Source: Heterotrichella gracilis (taxonomy: Eukaryota; Sar; Xanthophyceae; Tribonematales; Xanthonemataceae). Taken from it: a stretch of DNA of 64,000 nucleotides. Positions 24,901 through 34,100 of the stretch are shown one piece after another. How positions within the stretch are numbered: position 1 is the stretch's first letter; each line of letters begins with the position of its first letter. Both the position numbers and the translations under genes were made by a program. The stretch is taken from contig JAULBX010001226.1 of the NCBI GenBank assembly GCA_032358255.1, forward strand, positions 64,943 to 128,942, in the 5' to 3' direction. The notes beneath the pieces were generated by a model. That model was not told the DNA's origin and searched no databases. It saw nothing but the letters and a program-made list of their open reading frames with translations.

Positions 24901-26417
24901 GAAGCAAACAGCATCATCCCAGCGCTGCCATCAAAATGCCGGTGATTGGCAGTACAGACACATTTATACCTAACCACGCGCGCCAGTCAACAAGATTGGA
25001 AAGGCTGGTCCTCTCTCATCACCATAAACTCCAATTAACCCCCGTATATTGTGGAAGGTTTGGTGCCAAGGGTTAGGGTTTTGTCTGGGGGTTTTGTGGC
25101 CGGGTCAAGGTTCAGAAAGCGTACATTCAGCTCTGCCATCAAATGCCGACGACTGGCAATACACAGAAGCATCCGCGCACGCCGGTTGGCTGGAGTGGAA
25201 ATGCTGGTCCCTTTTCAGCAGAATGAATTCCGATTCAAATCCAAATTTGAACTCCAGGCCGTGCCCAACGTGTGCGTATTCCAAAACCCTTGTTAGGGTT
25301 GCTCGGGGGCACTGATCCCACAGGGTGCCTGCGGAAGGGGGGCGAAGGGGGAAAACGTATACTTATTTTGTGGTTTTGGGGGCAACCAACTGATGGTGGT
25401 CATGTCAAAATGCAAGCGCATCGCCCCGGCGAGGCTCGCCAGGCGGTGCAGTGCACACAAAACTACCAGAGACAAATTTCTTTTGGGAAAATAGAAAAGG
25501 ATTTCTACCCACCTGGCACAGGAGAGTGCATGCCTGCAATGGCCAGCGCATGCGTGGGGTACCAGGGCAGGCGCCTGAGTGTGGCCACATCTGGAATAAT
25601 GCGCACTTCACTGGTGGGATCAAAACGCTGTTTGGTGTGCACACAATTACCCGGGACAAAGAATGAAATTTTCTGTTCCTGCTGCATGTCTAGAAATTTG
25701 TTTCTACCAACCTGGCTCTGGCGAGTGCATGGCCACCATGGCCAGCGCATGCGTGGGGTACCAGGGCAGGCGCCTGAGTGTGGCCATGTCTGGAATGATG
25801 CGCACTTCACCAGTGGGGGTCAGCCCGCTCCCCGGTGCACACACGTCGCCCCAGCACTGGAGCGCCATGCTGCACTCGATGAGCCCCAGGCCCCATTGCT
25901 GTGCGGCTTCAAGCCTGGCTACGGGGATGACCCTGCAAGGTAGTTAGTTAGTAAGTTAGTTACATGCATTCCAGCAATACAGCCAGACTAGAAGTCAGTC
26001 TTGCACATGCGGCGCCACGCAGCTCTTTCCTGGCACTGTTTGAACCACTTATTGAACCCACGCGACTTGAGGTCCTGCTGCAAGGTAGAATGCGCCTTTT
26101 GCCTTTTCAAACCAGGGTTCCTCCTCCAGAAGATTTACGAGACTGCAGCCTGCCTGGTTGAGATGGTTTGCATACCATGCAGCGTGTGCAATGAGAGGGA
26201 GTGGTGTTGCAATGGCAGTGGTGACGCTTTTTAGGGTTTAGGGTTGGCACATGGGCGTATGTCGGGGGTCGAGTGCGTGTGTGCGTGCGCCTATAGGTCG
26301 TGCGCGGGGGGGAGGAGAAGCGTGGGGGAGGAGAAGCGGGGGAGGGTCCGTGTGCTTGCCTGCATCGCCTGACTCCCGCAGCATCAACCCACATGAGCCG
26401 CACAAACTCCACGCCCT
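21911..26417 (-). CDS. Glutamine synthetase-type protein (FluG-like C-terminal domain)
   Basis: Exons: 26417-26360, 25932-25712, 25328-25125, 24660-24556, 24230-24082, 23893-23639, 23262-23161, 22740-22638, 22047-21911 (TAA). All internal phases match; about 445 residues. In order it shows VEFVRLMWVD, then GLTPTGEVRIIPD with LRRLPWYPTHA, the metal-site FESEF and HGESAPGQFEI. It continues with GSGAHIHFSIW, STWSGAFKMWG, NREAPVRL and AADATANPHMALAA. These are hallmark positions of class-I-type glutamine synthetases as found in FluG and related eukaryotic proteins; the acidic metal ligands and the HxH motif are kept. Ligase activity on glutamate-like substrates is likely, but the exact substrate is unknown. 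The first coding exon is not identified: exon 26417 starts with an acceptor. Only about 1 kb separates it from the divergent neighbour, so no upstream amidohydrolase domain as in fungal FluG fits here. Its first intron begins GCAAGC. Confidence 0.88.
22065..22095. repeat. (TTAG)n tract followed by TTACATGCAT
   Basis: TTAGTTAGTTAGTTAGTTAG followed by TTACATGCAT. A similar tract (TAGTTAGTTAGTAAGTTAGTTACATGCAT) lies at 25940-25968 in another intron of the same synthetase gene. Confidence 0.85.
22200..22290 (-). repeat. Copy of the 5' half of the last synthetase exon
   Basis: The coding sense reads VFQGLLSEVFGAPLVH followed by diverged codons, matching exon 22047-21911. The acceptor is kept, and the frame later differs from the parent. 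Confidence 0.8.
22790..22850 (-). repeat. Copy of exon 22740-22638, 5' part
   Basis: In the coding sense it reads TTCAACCCAGGTGCCCTCTG and on through CTGCCAGCTGGCAG, like the real exon start. It then reaches an in-frame TAG, so it cannot replace the functional exon. Confidence 0.7.
22940..23110 (-). repeat. Two copies of the 3' edge of exon 23262-23161
   Basis: TCACCTGCACTGGGGGCGGC and the following AGCTGCCTGTGGTG at 23050-23090, and a second copy at about 22945-22985, repeat the functional edge at 23158-23195. The functional site and the first copy keep the GTGA donor; all are separated by TTTAGGG-like sequence. Confidence 0.8.
23432..23600 (-). repeat. Long frameshifted copy of exon 23893-23639, 3' half
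   Basis: About 150 bp copy the functional sequence at 23636-23790 (coding APSTWSGAFK..WGVN). The copy carries insertions that break the frame and changes the last codons to CCCTAG before GTGAGG. It is a decayed pseudo-exon next to the intact one. Confidence 0.85.
24895..24975 (-). repeat. Copy of the 3' edge of exon 25328-25125
   Basis: The coding sense GTNTRYTGCCAATCACCGGC, then ATTTTGATGGCAGCGCTG, mirrors TATTGCCAGTCGTCGGCATT and TGATGGCAGAGCTG at the end of the functional exon. It is frameshifted by one extra T. Confidence 0.7.
25430..25680 (-). repeat. Copy of exon 25932-25712 3' part plus intron
   Basis: Bases 25500-25640 repeat the functional 25710-25850, coding EVRIIPD(V/M)ATLRRLPWY and PTHALA, with donor CCAG/GTGGG. 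The similarity continues into the intron (GACAAA..TTTCT..AGAAA), so exon edge plus intron was duplicated as one block. A third partial intron copy begins near 25440. The upstream copy (25712-25932) fits the family better, since it alone retains GSGLTPTG. Confidence 0.85.
25966..26040. repeat. Dispersed repeat, CCAGCAATACAGCCAGACTAG type
   Basis: CATTCCAGCAATACAGCCAG..ACTAGAAGTCAG..GCGGCGCCACGCA here is matched by CTTTCCAGCAATACTGCCAA..TAGTAGTCAGCCATGCGGCGCCAAGCA at 45672-45735. Shorter matches lie at 3423-3480 and 62760-62785. It may be a remnant of a transposable element. Confidence 0.6.
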
Positions 26418-27398
26418 CTGCGCACCCACACCCACACATAATCAGCACCCTCTCCTGAAACCCTAAACCCTAATCACACACTCGACCACCACTCTCATCA
26501 TGGTGGGAATCCCATCAACCCCACACAAGCACCCCCACTTTTCTTCGTCTTCCCCTGCCACCCACCCACCATATCTTACAAAGACACTCGCCGCCCATGA
26601 CCACACCACCACCACTACCACACACACGTACACAACTGCCTCCCTATGCCCTATCGCACCCATATACTCGCTCCTCCATTAACCCGCCACCCCAACATGA
26701 GTTGAACACCTCCTGCAACAAGTAATACGCGTGCATATGTATGGGGGCGTTCTATTATTTCTCCTTTCCTCTCACACGCATGCATGCATGCATTGTGTGT
26801 CATCCCAAAACGGGCTGCCAGCCCGTCCGTTTAAGAGGGTTAAAAGGTGCTTGTCAGCGTTACCTAGCTCAGGGTTTGATTTTGCGCCACGTTTCTTCCG
26901 CGCGTGACCCACAGCGCCTGTCATGGTGCACGGTCACTGGTTAGGGTAATACCACCATCCGCCCAGCAAGTTGGCAACCCAAGAATCACACGGAACAGGC
27001 AACCTTTTGCTGTTGTAGCCACGACGGAATTCAAATAGGCAAGGTACGTTCTGAGGGCGTGAAGTAAACCGAGGAAGAGTGTCCGAGCTAGGGGCTGAAT
27101 AACAGAATAACAGAATAATGATGAAAAAGCCCGCCGCAGTCCGCAGTCCGCAGTCCGCAGCTAGGGGCTGGAGTACCTGGGGCAGCGACCCAACGGGTGT
27201 GTTTTTATTTACCCCTTGAATGCTTGACAGCGCAACCAAAACGCACTTTCTCCTTCTTATTGCAATTGCAACGCACGAACAGTCACTTTTGGCTCCAGGC
27301 ATTCACAGGACCCTCCGTTGTGCTTTGACCTTCACCACTTGTACACTTGGGTAGTGGGTCCATCTGTTTTCCAAACCCCGCCAAAGTTACCACCCACC
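26418..27398. other. Spacer between divergent synthetase and membrane-protein genes
   Basis: This is about 1 kb between head-to-head genes. It probably holds both promoters and an unrecognised first exon of the synthetase gene. Low-complexity ACACAC/CCACCAC tracts lie at 26580-26640, a four-unit GCAGTCC repeat at 27138-27160, and CCCTAAACCCTAA at 26460. No further gene is seen. Confidence 0.45.
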
Positions 27399-29740
27399 AT
27401 GGCTGGTGGAGGGGTGGCGGAGCCCCTTCTGGGGGCGGAGGTGGAGGAGGGTTGCGAAGGGGGCGTCTGATCCAGGCCGCCGCGTGTAGCGGCGGTACCA
27501 GCGGCTGCGGAGCACGGGGAAGATGAGGTGGAGGATGGGGCACCAGACCTCCATGGCATCCTCGCTTCGGTGTTCACGCTGTTGGTGTCGCTACCCGCGC
27601 TGGGTAAGGAGTAAAGAAACGTCTTCCTGGGAAAGTTGTGGTGGTTTTGGTAGACTTGGACTGTGGTGGTTTTGTTTTAATGAAATTGCAGGTGTGCATT
27701 GTGCTGGGCACGTTCATGTGCCATAAGGTGCATGTTATAAGGTTGTTGTGGGGTGTTGATATAGAACGGGGGTTGGTGCAATAGGTGCATTGGTTCCAAG
27801 GCCCCTTGGCAGTGTTTAGCTGCCCTTCCTATTAAGTGTGTGCCCTTCCTCTATGTGCACTTCCCCCCTTGCTTGTGCCTCTCCCTTGTGTGTACGCCTC
27901 CCCGATGTGTGATGGCCCCCCTTCCAAGACCCCTTGGATATCAACTGACCGCCGCCACCTCCACCCACCCACCTTGTGTGCCCCTGCAGTTGGCTCCTGA
28001 TGCTGGCCGCTCCTGCTGGCAGGTGAGACACAGGCAGGGTTTAGGGCACCTTTAGGGTTTACCAGAGTCATGAGGCAGCCAAGCTTGTTGGACCCTAAAC
28101 CCTACCGCAGTGGTCGTTGTCTCAGGTTTCAGTGTTGCAAGGAACTTGACTCTCTTTAGCCCAAATGAACTTATTACAGAATGCACACCTTGTTTTGCAA
28201 TTCGTGTTACCATCACCTCATCGATAGAACCCCGACTGTTTACCACCATGCTTATTAAATGCTGCACGTGCACACCCTTGTAGGGTTTCGCTGGAAGTCC
28301 TCGTGCGACTGCTATCATGGTCGCGAGCGGCACCAGGCGTGAAATTTCCTGGCAAACCCTAGCAGGGCTTTGATGTGAGATTGTGTGTGCACCCTTGCAG
28401 GGTTCGCTGGAATCACTGCAACGGCAGGGGCAAAAGCATTCGCACACGACATCAGCTGGGGGATTGACCTGGCAGCGCTGACCAATGTTGCCCAATACAC
28501 GTGGTGGAAGGTGGCCGAGCGCAAGTGAGTCCCTGAGTGCATCCACTATTGTTGCTCTTGCATGCAATCTGGCAATCCCAGTTGATTACAGTAAAGAAAG
28601 TATCAAGGGGGAACTCAACGTATGTGACTTTTTCTTCTCCTTATCTGGTGCTGGCATGGATTGTGACCCTAACCCTAAACCCTAAACCGTAAACACCTTT
28701 TGTGCACATGGGGAGTCACCTCCAGCGTTACCTCCCCTTGTACCTGGTGCTGGCATCCATTGTGAGGCCAATCCTAAACCCTAAACCCTGAATCCTACAC
28801 CCTAAACCCCTTGCTTGTGTGCGCAGGGGGAGTCACTTTCAGCGCTACCTCCCCTTGTGCCTGGTGCTGGCATCCATCCCCCTCATCATGGCAGACCCAA
28901 CACGACATGTGTTGCAAGGTGAGACGCAGGCCCTGGGGTTTAGGGTTTTAGGGTTAAATGTTTGACGTGCTGCAAGGTCAGCAGGAGGCCCCAGGGTTTA
29001 GGGAGGGGGCTCTGCGCCTGGTGTTGTGTATATGACCGTTTAGAGTTCGGATTGTCTGCAGGTTTGTTATGTGTATAAGAATATACATGGTGTGCTTGCA
29101 TAATACATGAGGCTTTGTGCATGTATTTGTTGCTATTCCCGCCTTCAGGTGGTTGTCGTGCAAATGTGAAAACCAGCCACATCGCCACATGCAGCCTTCG
29201 TTGTCTTCTGCTCTCTTCTTTCAGACGCAGAATCTTCCCCCTACTGCTGCAGATTCCGACATCTGGCCTGCCCCCTCCTCCAGCATGTACATTGGGGGTG
29301 ATTGTGATCCCCAGGGCCTGAAGGGCTTCCTGTGCCTCACCTTGGTGGGGTGGCTGTTCACCATTGTGTTCACCTACACAGGGTTTGGCCTGCTGCTGAC
29401 AGGTGCGACACCCTAGCTGGAAAAACGATAATAGAAACCCCTTGCTAAACATCAATGCCCCAAACAGTCATGCTCTCTCTCAAGCCTGGGATTTGAACTA
29501 CCACCTTGCATCTTGCAAAATGATCACTGGCCAAAATTTTCCTTGGGCATGGAAATGAATCTCAAGTCCACCGAAATCTTACAATCATGCAAGCCGGATT
29601 CTGCCCTCAATCGGTGTATGATTCTGAGCTCAATGTCGGTCGCAGGTGTGGTGATTGGTGCGGGTGTGCCTGGCAAGGTGCGCAAGGCCTGGAGGGACCT
29701 GCGTCGCGCTCGCCGCCGCAGCCCACCATCCGCTGTGTAG
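27399..29740 (+). CDS. Small multi-pass membrane protein, conserved but uncharacterised type
   Basis: Exons: 27399-27603, 28401-28524, 28827-28918, 29253-29402, 29646-29740 (TAG). All phases fit and give 222 codons. The first exon has a Kozak-like ATG (ACCATGG) and EPLLGAEVEEG, but an in-frame TGA at 27468-27470 interrupts it before the same frame continues into GEDEVEDGAPDLHG. Hydrophobic segments are ASVFTLLVSLPALGFAGI, LPLCLVLASIPLIMA, and a long one ending FTIVFTYTGFGLLLTGVVIG. Between them lie a WWKVAER-type linker, DPTRHVLQD and a loop with CDPQGLKGF. The C-terminus is a basic Arg-rich tail. I recall similar proteins in algae and other protists (motifs PTRHVLQD and TIVFTYTGF) without a known function. 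The TGA may be a sequencing error, a mutation, or a sign that the real first exon lies upstream. Confidence 0.7.
28276..28765 (+). repeat. Copies of the 5' edges of exons 28401 and 28827
   Basis: 28276-28300 (CCCTTGTAGGGTTTCGCTGG) mirrors the acceptor and start of exon 28401 (CCCTTGCAGGGTTCGCTGGA). 28695-28765 repeats the acceptor, GGGGAGTCAC and the RYLPLxLVLAS codons of exon 28827, and ends in a divergent tail. About 28636-28660 is a shorter third copy (CTGGTGCTGGCATGGATTG). CCCTAAACCC tracts separate them. Confidence 0.75.
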
Positions 29741-31181
29741 CCAAGGGGTACAAGAGTACAGCTTGGAAATGTCACGCGGAGGGCAGATCTGTCTGGGATC
29801 AGCAGGCCATGTCTGACATTCGCAAGCACAATTCCAGATGGATACATCTTCTGTACCCTTGGGTGAACGTGGACCAGGGTGATATGAAGGGGAGGGGAGG
29901 GACCCACATGGGAGGGTTTCAGCGGGCAGCCGGTGCACCAGCCCTTGTCGAGGCATGCGCGTGCACATGACGCGAAGGCGCCAAATCCAGGCTCCCCTGG
30001 CAGCGCCTCTGCTGATCCGCCACGCAGCATGCTCTCGATCATCGACTGGTGCATGCGGTCTGCCGGGAAACCGCCCAACTTTTTGTACCATAGCATGTAG
30101 CAAGTATGCGTGTTTGAAAATCGTCAAGTCATAGAGTCTGCAATCTAATGCAAGTTTGTAGGTTTGTGTGCATTGGCCACCTTATGGAGGCTTGTTGCAG
30201 TTGCTGACATTCTGTGTCTGTGTGTAGATTGTGGCACCCTTTCTGGGTGAATTATGGCTGCGCCTTATCAATTACAACGCCTTGTGAATCATTCACGTTA
30301 ATGTGCACACTTGCCAGGTGGCTCATATGAAATTATGGAGCAACCAAGATTATTCACCCGCCTAGACCTGTACTTTATTAATTAATCCGTGAAGTTGGGG
30401 ATCAGGCATGCAATGCCTTGCGCAATTAATGAAAAGGTTAGACTCAGTGTTTGTAAGCACTGTCAGTATTATGGCATTGTTGAAGTCTCGCTAGTTACTA
30501 GTTGGGCTTCCATTGTAAGGCCTTTTGCAACCTTTATGGATACTTCCTCTGAGGTGGATCGAAGCAGCTAAGCCGTCCCAATTGTACTAGAAGTCTCCAG
30601 CTCCGATGGGCATTTTGCAGACAATATATTTGGTGACTCACATGGGTGAAAGAAGAAGAAAGAAAGAAAGGGAACGCAGAGGCGTAGTTAGGGGGCCACT
30701 GGGTGCGAGACCCATGTGGTCCCGCATAACCCTCAGTACCCCGCCGCTTTGAAAGGCTTTGGTCAATGCAATGTACCACTGCAAAACTGGCCCATCCGAA
30801 TGCTGTGGTTGAAACCACAGCAACCAAGCATGCCAGTGCCATAAAAGAGCCAATTGGATACAAGTATAATCTCAACGGGAGGTGTAATCTCGACGGGCCC
30901 TGGGATCCAACAAGGCAGTTGTGGGGAGGCCTTCATGTAACATGTTGTGAAATTTTAGGGTTTATTAAAGAGACCTATCCATACACATTCTGCCAAAGCT
31001 ATGCTGCTTTCAGTGGAACCCATGCCAATCATCCAGCCTCCTTGCATGGGCGGCAGCACAAGCGGTACCTTTGGGGCCCCTTGCACCGTACAAACCCTAA
31101 ACACAAGCTTGCTACTTCTCCATCTCAATCATCTGTTGCTGCCCTCGAATCTCACACCACCACGCTTCCAAACCTCCAACG
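29741..31181. other. Spacer between convergent membrane-protein and PRP18 genes
   Basis: This is 1.4 kb between two stop codons facing each other. It contains a purine run (GAAAGAAGAAGAAAGAAAGAAA at about 30648) followed by GGCGTAGTTAGGGGGCCACT, which recurs in diverged form near 45350 and 45900. No gene is supported. Confidence 0.45.
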
Positions 31182-34100
31182 CTATTGCCCCCCCGCCTTT
31201 GGAGTTTTCTTCTCCCCTTGCAGGGTCGGCTGCGTGGGCGGCGTGATCGGCCTCCCCTTGCCACCCTTCTCCGCCTTCTCCGCCTTCTCAACCCCCTGGA
31301 ACACCTCGCTGTGCATCAAAATGTTCTCCCATTTGTCCGGCACCTTCACCGAGCCATCTGTCTCCAGGTAGTGGGGCGCAGCCGGCAACCCTAGGGTTCT
31401 CCACGTCGACCCCGCACGCTCAGCTTCCAGTAGCGCCTACAGGCAAGCCAGCAGGACCCTTAGCAAACCGTACATTATGAAAATGTGACTCGTAGAATTT
31501 TACACAATGCCTACGAGCGCTCAGCTACAAGTAACTTCTGTAGAGAGTCCATGCAACGCCAAGGTGAGGGTGACATGGATTCCCCAATACAGGCAGATCA
31601 GCATGCCTTCACTATCCACATGCCTTGCATAAGCCAGCCCAGCTTGTCCCCCTCCTTTGCGCGAGCTATGTGGCAACTATGCACTGATAATTGATAAGCT
31701 ATGTTAGGAGTTGCATCACTACTTCATCATTACAGTGAGGCGCACCCCAGCACATGCAATGACACCCGTCCAGACTGGAATTGCGGACATCCTCATTCTT
31801 GCTTTCAAATATAAGACCAAGTGCATTCTTCTACTCACCGCCTTGTCGCTGCCTGCCCCAGATGCTCCCTTGCTAGGGTCAGGGGCAGCGCTGAAATCGA
31901 CTGAACGGGAGGGGTCCGTTGGGTACAGCCGCTGGCAGGTGGTCATCAGCCGCTTGATGGCCTGTACACACAGGGAAGAGCTTGGAGTTCACAATAAATA
32001 ATGTCGTTAGAATTCCATGAGTTCCAGCTACTGGCAGTATTAAATTGGATATGCACACTGGGAGTTAAGTGCAGGTCCAACAACAACAACCGTCCAGACA
32101 TGGTGATAGGTGGACATACTGATGGGCAGATGGATTAGAAAGGCAGGTAAGTGGGTCCTGTTCACTGTCCATGAAACCTCGTACCCTCCACCGTCCATCC
32201 ACAAGACCCTCCCCCAGCCTCACCTGCAGGTACTTCCGTGTTGCCTCATCTGTCATGATGTGTGATGTGCCCTTCACATTCATCGAGTGACTGATCTTCT
32301 CACGCGCCGAGCGGTCGTGGATGCCGATGGAGGTCACGCCGATGGGCCAGGGGGCGGTGCCTGCAGGTGGGTGGTACATGCAGCATTGACAAGAGTGCAA
32401 GGGGTGAAATGAGGGGATTTATGCCAATGGAAGCAACTTCCATGGGCCAGGAGAAGGTGCCTCTGGTTGGGAGTGACCGGCATTGATAAGTAGACAAGGG
32501 GCATGATGCAACCTCATTTAATTGGAATGGAATTTTAAATTTAAATAAAGAAACACTTTTATTGATAGTTTGTTAAAAGGACAACTGGTGTACTATTGCC
32601 CTCACCGATGCTCATCTTCATGTACACATCCGATGCCTGCAGGTAGTTCCTGTCCCTGATGGCCCCCACCATCAGCCACAGACCAGCCTTCACCTCGTCG
32701 CTCAGCGCGCGCTGCTGCAGCATGCGGAATAGCGGCTGGAAGAACGTCATGGTCTGCTCAAACAGCAGCTTGGCTTGCTGACCTGCGCAAGAGAGCCAGT
32801 GAGTTATGCACAAATCCTGTTAACCTGGGAGGCGCGCTGCACATCTGCCAGGAAATTATGGTGGTCCTAAAAGCTAAACCCTTGCTAGCTTGCGCTGCTG
32901 CAGCATGCCGAAAGCCTGTCCCAAACCCCACCTATGATTATCACCTGGCCCCAAGGCCGCCTGGCCCCCAGCTGTCGTGCCTCCAGATGTTGGCGCCTGA
33001 GGACTCACACCACATGCAGAAGGTAACTACTAACCCCAATCCAAACGCAAGCCTAAGAGCTTGCAGGTTCTGATTATGGTTATGGTCATACCTGGCCCCG
33101 AGGCGGCTATCTCCGGCTGTCGCGCGTCCAGATCGTGCCGCCAGTCCTCGCACCATGTGCGCAGGTACATGAGGATGCGCTCCACAACTAACACACATTG
33201 TTCACCAGCACCCCTGGTCTGCAGGGAACACCACATCCCAACGGAGTTTCAAGGGGTTTCAATCGTTCCCACCTGGCCCCGAGGCGGCTATCTCCGGCTG
33301 TCGCGCGTCCAGGTCGTGCCGCCAGTCCTCGCACCAGGTGCGCAGGTACATGAGGATGCGCTCCTCCACAGGCAGGTCCTGCATGCCCTGGCGCAGCTTC
33401 ACGGCATCCGCGGCGCGCTGGAAGGTGGCCATCAGGTCCTGCATGCATTAAGGGTTTGGTTTAGGGTTTTGGAACTAGGGTGCTGGCCCAGCTTCACGGC
33501 ATCAGCGGCGCGCTGGAAGGTGGCCATCAGGTCCTGCATCCGGGCAGGGTTTGGTTTAGGGACGAAGTTAGGTGGTCACGAACCCCGCATGCAATGTACA
33601 TTAGGGTTTCAGGGCAGCACGGTGAGTTGCACCGGCTCATTATAGGAATATTTTGTATGCAACCCCACCCCACCCCACACCTGGTGCTTGTACCTAATTA
33701 AACTATGCCCCCATGTACATAACTACATAAGACCCCACCTGGTGTGCTAGGTCCTCGGCAGCCTCTACGCGGTATAGATTAGGGTTTGCAAAAGGGTACA
33801 GGTATGCTGTTGGGTTAGGGTTTTGGGTTAAGGTTTCTGGTTTGTGTAGGGCTGTTGTCCCCACCACCACACACTTGGTGCGCTTGGTCCTCAGCAGCCT
33901 CCTCGCTTTTTGGCTGCTCCTTCACCACCGCGGGCGAGGGAGGCGCCTTGGCCCGCGCGCGCTGCTCCTTCTGGATGGCCAGCAGCGTGTTGTCCTGCTG
34001 GCCCCCACCCGCGCTGTCATCAGCCAGCGTGAGGGCGGCGGACGCAGTGCGTAGCCTCATGACCCGGGCGGCGTCATCCTGCGTGGGGCGGGTGGGTAAG

